Position numbers and translations under genes: made by a program. Of a DNA stretch of 64,000 nucleotides, positions 16,801 to 25,881 are shown in pieces. The stretch spans positions 2,356,001 to 2,420,000 of the forward strand of contig NZ_CP116939.1 of the NCBI RefSeq assembly GCF_050219315.1, given 5' to 3'. Each line of letters begins with the position of its first letter. Position 1 is the stretch's first letter. The DNA is from Megasphaera_A sueciensis. Its GTDB lineage: Bacteria; Bacillota; Negativicutes; Veillonellales; Megasphaeraceae. A model generated the notes under the pieces. It saw only the letters and a program-made list of their open reading frames with translations. It was not told the origin of the DNA and did no database searches.

Positions 16801-17475
16801 ATGCGTTTACGTAGAAAATCTTGGATTGATGAGGCCATCAAAGAGTATGGATCCTTTGTTCATTTAGAGCATTGTGAGCAATGGAAAGGAAAATGGCGGT
16901 CATTATTTCCCGATCCGCAGGCTCCGTTATGGGTAGAATTGGGAACCGGCAAAGGAAATTTTATTTCCCAAATGGCGCTGCTGCATCCGGAAATTAATTT
17001 TATAGGCATTGAAATTCAAATAGGAGTGTTATATTATGCAGCGAAAAAAACAACAGAGGCGCAATTAAAAAATGTACAGCTTCTTAGATTCGATGTAGAA
17101 AATTTACCGGAAATATTTGACTTGGATGAGGTTGATCGATTTTTTATTAATTTTTGTGATCCTTGGCCCAAATCGAAGCATGCAAAAAGACGATTAACGT
17201 ATCGTGATTTTCTGGATCGGTATGCCGCTATATTATCTCATGAAGGGAAAATATATTTTAAGTCAGATAATGCAGATCTGTTTGAATTTACATTAAAAGA
17301 ATGTAAGGAACGGCAATGGGATTTGTCTGAGGTTACATATGATTTACATCATAGCAATATTCAAAATGAGGCAATGACTGAATATGAAGCCAAATTCAGC
17401 GCCAAAGGACAACCCATCTTTCATTGTGTGGCTGCATGCCCTGTGGAGGTGACGGGAGATGGATCGCCAAACTAG
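16801..17475 (+). CDS. trmB: tRNA (guanine-N7-)-methyltransferase
   Basis: Methylates G46 in the variable loop of tRNAs using S-adenosylmethionine. The SAM-binding motif is LGTGKGNFI, and the family signature INFCDPWPKSKHAKRRLTYRDFLDRY is intact. The C-terminal EYEAKFSAKGQPI motif for tRNA binding is present. 224 residues is normal. AAGGAG lies before the ATG. It overlaps the next gene by 17 bases. Confidence 0.95.
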   Translation: MRLRRKSWIDEAIKEYGSFVHLEHCEQWKGKWRSLFPDPQAPLWVELGTGKGNFISQMALLHPEINFIGIEIQIGVLYYAAKKTTEAQLKNVQLLRFDVENLPEIFDLDEVDRFFINFCDPWPKSKHAKRRLTYRDFLDRYAAILSHEGKIYFKSDNADLFEFTLKECKERQWDLSEVTYDLHHSNIQNEAMTEYEAKFSAKGQPIFHCVAACPVEVTGDGSPN

Positions 17476-18697
17476 AAAAATGCGTCGTGTGTATTATGGA
17501 CTGATTGTTGCGTTTTCCGTGCTTATTGTTCTTGGTTTGGTCAACGTATTCAGTTCGACGTTTGTTGGGGATCGTATGATTGGAAATACCTACTATCATT
17601 TGATTCGACAGATTATCATTCTTTTTATTGGGGTTATACCCGCTTTATTCGTGTATCGTGTGGATTATACTTTTTGGCGTCGGCATCTGGGAATCATCTG
17701 TTTTATAACGGTAACGCTGCTTGTGCTTGTTTTTATTGCCGGTATTCATATCAATGGGGCTAGACGGTGGTTGGGGATTGGCTTTTTTACATTCCAGCCG
17801 TCCGAATTAGCTAAGTTGGTAGGCGTTATTTATACAGCCACAATACTTTCACAGTTGTTGGATAAAGATAAACCAGTAGAATTAGTACACGCAATGAGTC
17901 ATAAAAAGAAAGCACCTGCTTGGAAACGCTGGAAACTGAAACCGGAACGGGCACTTTGGATTCCCTTGGTATTGGCCATTTTAGTGGCAAAACAGCCGGA
18001 TGCAGGTACTGCTATTGTGATATTGCTGATTCCTGTTATTATGGTTATTGCCAGCGGGGCTCATATATCCAGAGCGAAATTGCCGATTTTGGTTGCGGTT
18101 AGCATGGGTTTGATTTATACACTGAGTGCAGTGTATAGACGCAACCGGCTTATTTCATGGATCGATCCGTGGTCTTATGAAAAGACACTGGGGTATCAGA
18201 CGGTGCAGGGACTGATTGCAATTGGCTCCGGAGGCATTACCGGGCAGGGGATTGGTACGGGTGTTAGTAAGTTTAGTTATTTGCCGGAAGCACACACCGA
18301 TTTTGCTTTTGCCATTTTTGCTCAGGAATGGGGTCTTATCGGTTCTATTGTTATGTTAGCTTTATTTGCGGTTGTTGTATATTGCGGTTGTATGTGTGCT
18401 TTGCATGCACTGGATAAATATGGAATGCTTTTGGCATTAGGAAGTACATTATATATAGGCGGACAAGGATTTATCAATATAGGAATGGTAAGTGGATTAC
18501 TACCCGTTGTGGGTGTGCCGCTGCCTTTTATCAGTTACGGCGGGACCTCACTTATTGTCAATATGGCGGCAGCGGCGCTGCTGCTGAATATTTCCAAGAA
18601 GAATTTGAATGAGGCGGTTCGAAAGGCGCAAATGTCGGCACGCGTGATGTTGCCGTCTATGAGAGAGGAAACAAAAAGTCAGTTTCCTTTACATTAA
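17459..18697 (+). CDS. rodA: RodA/FtsW/SpoVE-family peptidoglycan polymerase
   Basis: A SEDS-family glycosyltransferase that polymerises lipid II with a class B penicillin-binding protein, in the inner membrane. About ten transmembrane helices are predictable. Conserved SEDS motifs include NGARRWLGIGFFTFQPSELAKL, AKQPDAGTA, YLPEAHTDFAFAIFAQEWGLIG, GLLPVVGVPLPFISYGGTSL. RodA and FtsW are hard to separate by eye; no other division genes lie nearby. It starts inside the end of trmB and is coupled to it. Confidence 0.88.
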   Translation: MDRQTRKMRRVYYGLIVAFSVLIVLGLVNVFSSTFVGDRMIGNTYYHLIRQIIILFIGVIPALFVYRVDYTFWRRHLGIICFITVTLLVLVFIAGIHINGARRWLGIGFFTFQPSELAKLVGVIYTATILSQLLDKDKPVELVHAMSHKKKAPAWKRWKLKPERALWIPLVLAILVAKQPDAGTAIVILLIPVIMVIASGAHISRAKLPILVAVSMGLIYTLSAVYRRNRLISWIDPWSYEKTLGYQTVQGLIAIGSGGITGQGIGTGVSKFSYLPEAHTDFAFAIFAQEWGLIGSIVMLALFAVVVYCGCMCALHALDKYGMLLALGSTLYIGGQGFINIGMVSGLLPVVGVPLPFISYGGTSLIVNMAAAALLLNISKKNLNEAVRKAQMSARVMLPSMREETKSQFPLH

Positions 18698-18725
18698 CTG
18701 ATTTGCTGAGGAGGATATAATTATA

Positions 18726-19991
18726 ATGAGAAGAATTATTCAGGTTGATGAACGGTTGCCGATATTGCCGACCATTCCGTTAAGTTTACAGCATTTATTT
18801 GCCATGTTTGGATCGACTGTTCTAGTTCCTTTTCTGCTTCATGTAGATCCGGCCATTGCTTTATTCATGAATGGAATTGGAACTCTTTTGTATTTGTATT
18901 TATGTAAAGGACGTTTGCCTGCTTATCTGGGTTCCAGTTTTGCGTTTATTTCCCCTGTTCTTGCCGTTTGTGCCACACCGGGAATGACTTACGGGGATGC
19001 ACAAGGAGGATTTATTGTTTTCGGATTTTCCTTCATGATTTTAGCACTGGTAGTAGATAAAGTGGGAACGCACTGGATTGATGTATTGTTTCCTCCGGCT
19101 GCAATGGGATCTATTGTCGCTATCATTGGACTGGAATTAGCACCCTTGGCGATGACCATGTCAGGATTTTTGGGTGAAACACAAGGAATGACAAATGAAA
19201 CCGCTATGATTATTTCTATGTTTACTCTCATCGTTACTATTTTGGCGACTGTATTGGGACGAGGATTTATCGGAATTATTCCTATATTGATCGGTGTTGT
19301 GGCAGGATATATTCTTTCTTTCTTTATGGGAGTAGTTGACTTTGCTCCGGTCCAAGAAGCAGCATGGCTGTCAGCACCCACTTTCTATGCACCGAAGTTT
19401 AACTTCAGCGCTATTATGATGATTATGCCGGCATTGTTTGTGGTTTTTGCGGAACATTTGGGACATTTATTTGTGACAAGTGATATTATAGGACGCGATC
19501 TTATTAAAGATCCGGGATTGCATCGCTCGTTATTTGCTGATGGATTGTCTAATGTTATTTCTGGACTTGTTGGATCGACTCCCAATACGACATATGGTGA
19601 AAATATGGGAGTTATGGCAATTACAGGCGTGTATAGTGTTTGGGTTATTGCCGGTGCTGCTGTGTTTGCTATTATTTTTTCGTTTGTCGGCAAGATTGCT
19701 GCCTTGATTCATGGGATTCCGACCCCTGTAATGGGTGGGGTGTGTATTTTGCTGTTTGGTTTTATTGCCAGTTCTGGTATTCGCATGCTTATTGAAAAAA
19801 AGGTAGATTATACACGCTCTAAAAATCTTATTCTTACGGCGGTTACAATGGTTTCCGGGTTAAGCGGAGCCACCATTATTTTGGGACCCGTACAGCTTAA
19901 AGGGATGGGATTGGCTACGGTTGTGGCGATGATCTTGAGTTTGACATTTTTGGTGTTTGAAAAATTACATGTTGATAATTACGGAAAATAA
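18726..19991 (+). CDS. uraA: Uracil permease (NCS2 / UraA family)
   Basis: A proton symporter for uracil in the cytoplasmic membrane. It has 421 residues with about 14 hydrophobic segments. Typical NCS2 motifs are LQHLFAMFGSTVLVP near the N-terminus, VVFAEHLGH with the substrate-binding Glu, and TPNTTYGENMGVMAITGVYS with the second Glu. The UraA subgroup (rather than xanthine/urate) is suggested by these motifs. AGGAGGAT precedes the ATG. It follows the rodA gene by 28 bases, so co-transcription is possible. Confidence 0.9.
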   Translation: MRRIIQVDERLPILPTIPLSLQHLFAMFGSTVLVPFLLHVDPAIALFMNGIGTLLYLYLCKGRLPAYLGSSFAFISPVLAVCATPGMTYGDAQGGFIVFGFSFMILALVVDKVGTHWIDVLFPPAAMGSIVAIIGLELAPLAMTMSGFLGETQGMTNETAMIISMFTLIVTILATVLGRGFIGIIPILIGVVAGYILSFFMGVVDFAPVQEAAWLSAPTFYAPKFNFSAIMMIMPALFVVFAEHLGHLFVTSDIIGRDLIKDPGLHRSLFADGLSNVISGLVGSTPNTTYGENMGVMAITGVYSVWVIAGAAVFAIIFSFVGKIAALIHGIPTPVMGGVCILLFGFIASSGIRMLIEKKVDYTRSKNLILTAVTMVSGLSGATIILGPVQLKGMGLATVVAMILSLTFLVFEKLHVDNYGK

Positions 19992-20015
19992 AATATCTAT
20001 ACTAGGAGATATAAG

Positions 20016-21128
20016 ATGAATAATTTTTCACAATTATTAAAAAAACAGAATATGACTCGTGATGATTTGATATATCTGCTAAGTTTGACGGATAACGGAC
20101 AGCTGCAGCAGCTTTATGATGCAGCCTACGCTGTGAAAGCCGATTGTGTAGGGCGCGTTGTTTATTATCGAGGCCTTATTGAATTTTCCAATCGTTGCAT
20201 TAAAAACTGTTGTTATTGTGGCATCCGAAAAGATAACCACGAAGTGAAACGGTTTAATACAAAACGGGAAGATATTTTATCCATGGCGCAGTGGGCATAT
20301 AACAATCGATATGGATCCTTAACCTTACAGTCAGGTGAACGGCAAGATGCTGATTTTGCTACGTATATTGAGCAACTCGTACGAGATATAAAAAAAATGA
20401 GCCACGGTGAACTAGGGATAACCTTATGTGTGGGAGAACAAAAAGAGGATACATATCGCCGCTGGTTTGAAGCCGGAGCACATCGCTATCTTTTGCGTAT
20501 TGAGTCCAGTAATCCTGAGCTATATAAACAGATCCATCCGCAGGATGGTCATCATGAATGGACTGTACGCAAGAACTGTCTTGAATCCCTGCGCCGCATA
20601 GGCTATCAAGTAGGGACGGGGGATATGATAGGATTGCCGGGACAAACTATAGAAGACTTAGCGGACGATATCCTTTTTTATCGAGATATGGATATCGATA
20701 TGATTGGAATGGGACCTTATGTAGTTCATCATAATACACCTATCGGAAAACATGTTATTGCTGCAGGTGATGATTCACTGCAGTGTAAATCACGCCGTTT
20801 TACACTGGGGTTAAACATGATTGCTGTAACCCGACTGTTTCTCCGCGACGTGAATATTGCCGCGACTACGGCGTTGCAGGCATTGAACCCCTTGGGAAGA
20901 GAATTGGGACTGAAAGCAGGAGCCAATGTTTTGATGCCTATCGTTACACTGCCGGAATTTCGTCCACAATATCTGCTGTATGATAATAAGCCTTGTGTCG
21001 AAGACAGTCCGGAACAATGCCGGCACTGTTTGGAAGGACGTGTTGCATCTGTAGGCGATACGGTTGGATTTGAAAAATGGGGAGATTCACCTCATTTTTC
21101 AAAGAAAAAAAATAATTTATTTGAATAA
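20016..21128 (+). CDS. hydE: [FeFe]-hydrogenase H-cluster maturase HydE (radical SAM)
   Basis: A radical SAM enzyme that helps build the dithiomethylamine-bridged subcluster of [FeFe] hydrogenase. The N-terminal CX3CX2C motif is Cys61, Cys65 and Cys68 (CIKNCCYCGIRKDN). RGLIEFSN before it and GTGDMIGLPGQT in the barrel are typical of HydE. 370 residues is normal. AGGAGAT precedes the ATG. HydF and HydG are not in this window, so they must be elsewhere. It lies 24 bases after uraA. Confidence 0.9.
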   Translation: MNNFSQLLKKQNMTRDDLIYLLSLTDNGQLQQLYDAAYAVKADCVGRVVYYRGLIEFSNRCIKNCCYCGIRKDNHEVKRFNTKREDILSMAQWAYNNRYGSLTLQSGERQDADFATYIEQLVRDIKKMSHGELGITLCVGEQKEDTYRRWFEAGAHRYLLRIESSNPELYKQIHPQDGHHEWTVRKNCLESLRRIGYQVGTGDMIGLPGQTIEDLADDILFYRDMDIDMIGMGPYVVHHNTPIGKHVIAAGDDSLQCKSRRFTLGLNMIAVTRLFLRDVNIAATTALQALNPLGRELGLKAGANVLMPIVTLPEFRPQYLLYDNKPCVEDSPEQCRHCLEGRVASVGDTVGFEKWGDSPHFSKKKNNLFE

Positions 21129-21144
21129 AACACAAAAAATTTTC

Positions 21145-21174
21145 TTGACGCAAATCACATATGTTTGGTATAAT
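21145..21174 (+). promoter_or_regulatory. tRNA-Ser promoter
   Basis: TTGACG (21145-21150) and a perfect TATAAT (21169-21174) with 18-base spacing, just upstream of tRNA-Ser. Confidence 0.75.
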
Positions 21175-21186
21175 ATTATGCGGCAT

Positions 21187-21275
21187 GGAAAGGTGTCCGA
21201 GTGGTTGAAGGAAGCGGTCTTGAAAACCGTCGAGCCTCTAAAGCTCCGTGGGTTCGAATCCCACCCTTTCCGCCA
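21187..21275 (+). tRNA. tRNA-Ser (TGA)
   Basis: A class II tRNA with a long variable arm (CGAGCCTCTAAAGCTCCG region). The acceptor arms GGAAAGG and CCTTTCC pair, followed by G and an encoded CCA. The anticodon loop CTTGAAA gives TGA. The 3' end adjoins an integrase remnant. Confidence 0.95.
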
Positions 21276-21287
21276 TAGATAATTACT

Positions 21288-21324
21288 GGGTTCTCGAGAT
21301 AATCGAGAACCCATATTTTTTTCA
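21288..21324. terminator. Terminator after tRNA-Ser
   Basis: The stem GGGTTCTCGA/TCGAGAACCC around a GATAA loop is followed by ATATTTTTTT. Confidence 0.9.
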
Positions 21325-21651
21325 TTATTTAGCTTTTGGGGCTTGTTTTTGGGACTTTTTTTCTGCAACAGGGGCATTTATTGGAATTATTTTGTCGTTT
21401 TTTGTTGGGATGTTTATTTTTATTCCTTGAGATTGAATAGCACCATCAACAATATTGTTCAGTAACATAGTCGGTATTTCTCTTCTGCTGGAAAGAATTT
21501 CTGAATAGGCTTTCGCCGTTGTTTGGATATTAGAGTGTCGGGCAAATTCTGATGCTTCTTTAAAATTTACAGCTGGAAGGATATATGTTACGGTCATTTT
21601 TCGGAATGATTGGATAGATATATGTGGCAGCCCATAAGAGGTCCAGTGTTT
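21325..21651 (-). pseudogene. Tyrosine integrase remnant (C-terminal fragment)
   Basis: The open frame reads GLPHISIQSFRKMTVTYIL, continues NFKEASEFARHSNIQTTAKAYSEIL, and ends with a polar tail. This matches the C-terminal catalytic part of ICE/phage tyrosine integrases (LP.ISIHSLRHT..., LGHSNIQTT...YSHVL). The expected catalytic H-x-x-R is changed to Q-S-F-R; the nucleophile Tyr (AYSEIL) remains. The N-terminal catalytic half is missing: a stop lies at 21652-21654. Its 3' end points at tRNA-Ser, whose 3' end is 50 bases away, the usual position of an element integrated in a tRNA gene. Non-functional. Confidence 0.7.
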
Positions 21652-21689
21652 TTATTTTTTCGTATGCTGTTATGTCCATCTTTTTACGC

Positions 21690-21790
21690 AAAATGGGGTA
21701 AGGCAGACAATGGATTGTCTAGTCTTACCCCAACATTTATTATAGAACCCTTTATCGAAGGTTTACACAAAATTGAAGATTGTCTCTATT
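21690..21790. repeat. Left end of a decayed IS256-family element
   Basis: An imperfect hairpin (GGGGTAAGGCAGACAA pairing with TTGTCTAGTCTTACCCC) is followed by GGTTTACACAAAATTGA. The latter is an inverted match to TCAAAAATTGTGTAACC at about 23367-23383, right after the IS256 transposase tail. I read the pair as the two ends of one old IS256 element, now split by the IS3 insertion. Confidence 0.45.
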
Positions 21791-21866
21791 GATGTTGTAC
21801 AATAAAAATTGGCACCCTATTCTCAAGGATTGTGATATATAATTGATAGAGAATAGGAGAAATAAG

Positions 21867-22211
21867 ATGGCAAAACGAATTATAAAAACTTATGACCAAG
21901 AATTTAAATCACAGGCTGTAAAATTAGCTCAGGAGATTGGTGGACACAAAGCCGCAACGGAACTGGGGCTTCCTGATAGTACTATCTATACATGGGTTAA
22001 AGCCTTCAAAGGAGGTAGGTTGGAGGCAAAAGACGCTGTTCATACTCCTTCCAATGCCTTATCTCTTAACGAGGAACTTATTGAACTTAAAAAGCGTGTT
22101 AAAGAACTGGACAAAGAGAATCGCCATCTTAAAGAAGTGAATGAATTTCTTGAGGAAGCAAGCGCTTTTTTCGCCGCCAGCCGTCGGAAGTCAACAAAAA
22201 ACAGAGATTGA
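21867..22211 (+). CDS. IS3-family transposase OrfA
   Basis: A 114-residue helix-turn-helix DNA-binding protein (MAKRIIKTYDQEFK, GGHKAATELGLPDSTIYTWVKAFKGG) with a C-terminal leucine-zipper-like helix (ELKKRVKELDKENRHLKEV). The ATG at 21867 is chosen over the upstream in-frame start at 21843 because AGGAG lies seven bases before it. The slippery heptamer A AAA AAC at 22196-22202 lies in frame near its end. A -1 shift there enters the OrfB frame and would make an OrfAB fusion transposase. Confidence 0.85.
   Translation: MAKRIIKTYDQEFKSQAVKLAQEIGGHKAATELGLPDSTIYTWVKAFKGGRLEAKDAVHTPSNALSLNEELIELKKRVKELDKENRHLKEVNEFLEEASAFFAASRRKSTKNRD
22196..22202 (+). other. Programmed -1 frameshift site
   Basis: The heptamer A AAA AAC is in the OrfA reading frame (ACA AAA AAC). 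Slipping back one base reads AAA AAA CAG AGA TTG, which is the OrfB frame. This is the canonical IS3-family arrangement. Confidence 0.8.
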
Positions 22212-23116
22212 TATTTATTGCAATAAAAACTGAAGACGGCACTATTAAAGGTAAAATTTCATTCTATTGTAAAAGCCTATGCGTAACCAGACAGGGATTT
22301 CACAATTATCTTAAATATAAAGATAAGCCTTGGAAATATCAGTCTCTTGCAGATGCTATGTTAGATATCTGTGCTGAAGATGAATGCAATGATACTTACG
22401 GACGAATCAGAATGCATCAAGCTTTAGAGCTAAAAAAACCTGCTGGTATTGAGATTCCGAGTGAACGGACTGTATACCGTGTTATGGAAGAAATCGGTAT
22501 TAGCCATAGACCAAAAAGAAAACCTAATGGAATCACAAAAGCTGATAAAGAAGCCAGAAAATCTGATGACTTAATTAAACGTGATTTCTATTCTGATAAA
22601 CCGTTAAGCAAGTGCGTAACAGATATGACTGAAATAAAGTGTCTGGATGGAAAACTGTATGTATCCGCAGTTTTTGACTGCTTCGATTCTGCAGTACTGG
22701 GATTAGCAATGGATACAAATATGAAAGCCACGTTATGTGAACAAACAATAATTAATACATATAAAGCATATCCAGAAATTCGGGGCTGTATCCTGCATAG
22801 TGATAGGGGAACACAGTATACCAGTGAGCTGTACCGTAATGCAATTAAGCAATACGGAATAGTACAAAGTATGAACAGTGCAGGTGGCAGATGCCATGAT
22901 AATGCCCGTTGCGAAAGCATGTGGGCAAGATTAAAGGAAGAATTAATCTATAATCGATATAATGCTTCAAAAACAACTGTTGAACATATGAAAACAATTA
23001 TATGGAGATATTTCATTAGTTACTGGAATAACCGAAGAATCTGCTCCACCAATGGAGGATTACCTCCAATGATTAAGAGACAACAGTATTACCGCTCATT
23101 GAAGGATGCAGCGTAG
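22208..23116 (+). CDS. IS3-family transposase OrfB (DDE integrase)
   Basis: The catalytic half of the transposase. The rve-type DDE triad appears intact: Asp in CVTDMTEIKC, Asp in LHSDRGTQYTS, and Glu in CESMWARLKEE, preceded by an N-terminal HTH_21-like region (CAEDECNDTYGRIRMH). The apparent TTG start overlaps OrfA by four bases; the natural product is probably the frameshifted OrfAB. No internal stops, so the element may still be active. Confidence 0.88.
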   Translation: MIFIAIKTEDGTIKGKISFYCKSLCVTRQGFHNYLKYKDKPWKYQSLADAMLDICAEDECNDTYGRIRMHQALELKKPAGIEIPSERTVYRVMEEIGISHRPKRKPNGITKADKEARKSDDLIKRDFYSDKPLSKCVTDMTEIKCLDGKLYVSAVFDCFDSAVLGLAMDTNMKATLCEQTIINTYKAYPEIRGCILHSDRGTQYTSELYRNAIKQYGIVQSMNSAGGRCHDNARCESMWARLKEELIYNRYNASKTTVEHMKTIIWRYFISYWNNRRICSTNGGLPPMIKRQQYYRSLKDAA

Positions 23117-23169
23117 ATCCAATATCCTCGAGAAAAAAGTGTAAAGAGATATTGACAATATCAAAGGGA

Positions 23170-23380
23170 TGCTAGGAAGATATCCTCAAAAAATCTATTG
23201 GAACGGCTCAACAAAGAAATACGCCGTCGCATGAAGGTTGTTGGAATATTTCCCAGCATGGATTCGTACGTCCGATCAATGACAAGTTATCTCATGGAAT
23301 ACAATGAAGATTGGTCTAGCAGACGTTCCTACATGAATCTCAAAATTATTATGGAACTTCTCTTATCAAAAATTGTGTAA
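23170..23380 (+). pseudogene. IS256-family transposase remnant (C-terminus)
   Basis: The frame reads KISSKNLLERLNKEIRRRMKVVGIFPSMDSY..., the well-known C-terminal signature of mutator-type (IS256) transposases. Everything before it, including the DDE residues, is missing. It begins directly at the right end of the IS3 element. An inverted match to the left-end repeat near 21,760 follows its stop. Confidence 0.8.
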
Positions 23381-23383
23381 CCT

Positions 23384-24185
23384 CTATTTGAAGTTTGGTG
23401 GTTTTTGCGAACATAACTTGACTCTAAAATGAATACAGTATTAAATAAAACTATAAATATAAATTTAGTAACTTGTATGATAATAATTTAAATATTAAGG
23501 AATAAATAATTAGAACCAGACTGATTATTTAAACTTCCCTTTTGGAAAGGCTGGAATGGATAAACCTTTCCACCGCAAGCATTCAGCAGGGAGTGCTTTT
23601 TTGTTGCCTTAAATATAAGAAGAAATAAATATGTTAAACTGGGAAAGTGCCAAAAAGGTTTTGAGCTCGAAAGACAGACCGCGTATAGCTTATTTTTTTG
23701 AAAAAATGCTAAAATTTAAAAAGTAAAAAATATTATGGCAGTAATGAGATTGCAATAAATTGAAAATACCTGATGTTAAGTCGTTATTAGTTTTTGCGTC
23801 TGAATAATTCGTACAATTATATATCATCAAAGTAAAATTTTTGTCAATGAGTTGTTATATAAGCAATAACGTATTGCATTATATTGACGGGCATAGAATA
23901 ATGCAATTTTTTTCTTGACTTGTAGTGAACTTTAAGTGTTATGCTGAATTTGTGAGAACATCCTGCTTGTATTAACGGAGTTGATAAATGAAAGTAAATT
24001 TAAATATTTTTTTATATTGAAGAATGTTTCTATGCTAGATTTTATCAATTTTATACATGAAAATATTATAATACGAAGTTATAATTCTCTTGTGTTGAAA
24101 GTAGTTTTAGTAAAAGTATATATTTTTATTCTACATTTTGAGATAGACATATTTGACTAAACTATTATATTATTACGATTTTTCT
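23384..24185. other. AT-rich intergenic stretch with one orphan hairpin and terminator
   Basis: No open reading frame with a ribosome-binding site or recognisable family. It contains the hairpin/terminator pair described separately at 23544-23602. The rest is very AT-rich and looks like decayed sequence. Confidence 0.5.
23544..23602 (+). terminator. Hairpin followed by an intrinsic terminator (orphan leader?)
   Basis: A perfect 7-bp hairpin GGAAAGG/CCTTTCC (23544-23571) is followed after CACCGCA by the stem AGCATTC/GAGTGCT and a T-run (23578-23602). The layout resembles a leader with a terminator, but no intact gene follows. Confidence 0.5.
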
Positions 24186-25075
24186 AGGTGGGACACTTGA
24201 TTATGAAGAAAGTGAAGAAGCTATGAGACATGCGTTTGAGTTGGGCATCAATTTTTTTGATACAGTTAACTGTTATTCTGCTGGAACGAGCAAAGAATCT
24301 GTGGGGCGGGTAATTAAAAAAATTTAAACGGGATGATATTTTTTTAGCTACCAAGGTGTTTTTTAGTGTTGATAAATTAAGCAGGTTGCATCAAGGAAGA
24401 TTATCTAGAAAAGTAATTAACCAAAAAATTGATTAGTCCTTAAACCGATTAGGGACTGATTATGTGGATTTGTATATTATTTATTGATTTGATTATGATA
24501 CTCCCAGAAAAAACAATGGAAACACTTGACAGTCTAGTAAGGGCAGGAAAAGTGCTAAATCCTGGAGTTTCTGCATGTATGGTTATCAGTTTCATACTAT
24601 GCAGGTTGTGGCTGAAAAAGGGGGATGGACAAAATTTGTAACTATGCAAAATCACTATAATTTACTGTAGAGAGGATGAATGCGAACTGATATCTATTTG
24701 CAGGAAATATGAAGTTGTTTTTACTCCTTACAGTCCATTAGCATCTGGCAGGTTTTCAAGATCTCAATGGCATTCTAATTCAGAACGGAGTCAGACTGAT
24801 AAAGTTGCAGTTTAAAAATAGGATGCAACAGAAAAAACAGATAAAAAAATAGTGGACAGAGTCGGGGAAATTGCGGAAAAATATAATGTGACGATGACAC
24901 AGATTGCACTGGCACGGCAATTTGCAAAAGGAATGGCTTCTCCTATTGTCGGAGTATCAAAAATTAAATATCTTGATGATGTAGTTGGGGTGTTAGACGT
25001 GATTCTAACAGAGGAAGATGTAAAAAATTCTGGATTAATTATAGGTACCGCATGCTATAGTGGGGGCATTAAATA
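24186..25075 (+). pseudogene. Aldo/keto reductase pseudogene
   Basis: Pieces of one aldo/keto reductase are readable in order. They are GGTLDYEESEEAMRHAFELG then INFFDTVNCYSAGTSKESVG; then RLGTDYVDLYIIY, VTMQNHYNLL and VFTPYSPLASGRFSRSQW. The last is KIVDRVGEIAEKYNVTMTQ then IALARQFAKGMASPIVGVSK. Stops interrupt it near 24326, 24434, 24485, 24669 and 24815, with at least one frame change. The catalytic Tyr of FDTVNCY remains, but the gene cannot make a full protein. Part of a decayed oxidoreductase cluster. Confidence 0.85.
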
Positions 25076-25238
25076 ATGCATAAAAAAAGAATTTATTAAA
25101 CTATCGGAATAAAGAATATTTTCAATCGAATCTATTTTGTGTGTATTTTCCGCGGCATAGCAATTGATATAGTAAGCAATCGTTTATGTTTTAAATAGTA
25201 TATTAATGATATAAGATATTTGGGAAAAGGAGAATTTT

Positions 25239-25640
25239 ATGGATAACGAACAGTTCAGTATATTTCCTATGGGAGCGAAAAATGATGCTTTTGCACGATA
25301 TTTTATAGGTCAAAGTTATTTAAATATGCTTTCAACAGCCCTCGTTTTTATTGGAAATGTAACATTTGAACCCGGCTGTCGAAATAATTGGCATATTCAC
25401 CACAAAGGAGGACAAATCCTTCTTTGTACCGCGGGGCGTGGTTATTATCAAGAATGGGGGAAAGACGCACAAGAATTGCATCAGGGGGATGTGGTTACTA
25501 TTGCGCCAGAAGTTAAACATTGGCATGGTGCAGCTAAAAATAGTTGGTTTGCACATGTAGCAATTGAAGTTCCCGCTGAAGGAGCATGTAACGAATGGCT
25601 CGAACCTGTAGATATAAAGGAATATAATAAACTTTTGTAA
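25239..25640 (+). CDS. Cupin-domain protein
   Basis: A 133-residue single-domain cupin. The metal-binding motif 1 is WHIHHKGGQILLCTAGRG, with His/His/Glu-type ligands partly changed (Gln for Glu). Motif 2 is PEVKHWHGA. A strong ribosome-binding site, AAAAGGAG, precedes the ATG. It is intact while the genes on both sides are broken. In other anaerobes such cupins sit beside carboxymuconolactone decarboxylase, flavodoxin and aldo/keto reductase genes, as here. Substrate unknown. Confidence 0.8.
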   Translation: MDNEQFSIFPMGAKNDAFARYFIGQSYLNMLSTALVFIGNVTFEPGCRNNWHIHHKGGQILLCTAGRGYYQEWGKDAQELHQGDVVTIAPEVKHWHGAAKNSWFAHVAIEVPAEGACNEWLEPVDIKEYNKLL

Positions 25641-25656
25641 AAAATAAGGAGAACAT

Positions 25657-25881
25657 ATGAATAACGTGTTAATTGTTGTAGAGACTTCCACATGGTGGTA
25701 TTCTATGGCACACGCGATGGCCTGGACACGTCATTAAATATGTAAAAAAGTTTGTGAAGGTGCTAAATCTTTAGGCGAAATGGAAATCAGATTTGACTCT
25801 AATGAAGGAAATCATCTGATGACAGCATCTTCTGAGATTGATAACTGGATTATGCAAGTGAAACAATACATTTTGTCTTAA
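25657..25881 (+). pseudogene. Decayed flavodoxin-like reading frame
   Basis: MNNVLIVVETSTWW behind an AAGGAG site resembles the first strand and loop of a flavodoxin or FMN reductase. After a stop at 25735 the same frame continues with VCEGAKSLGEMEIRF and ends at 25881. The match is short and the call is tentative. Confidence 0.35.

Larger units (their letters stand above)
21793..23163 (+). mobile_element. IS3-family insertion sequence
   Basis: An apparently complete element with OrfA and OrfB. The proposed ends are imperfect inverted repeats beginning TG: TGTTGTACAAT...TTCTCAAGGA on the left, and on the right (complement) TGATATTGTCAAT...TTCTCGAGGA. No clear target duplication is seen, so the borders are approximate. 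It lies inside an IS256 remnant. Confidence 0.7.

Noticed and set aside
21064..21377. Reading frames across tRNA-Ser on both strands
   Set aside because: They run through the tRNA and its terminator and lack ribosome-binding sites. Only the minus-strand integrase remnant beyond 21325 has protein similarity.
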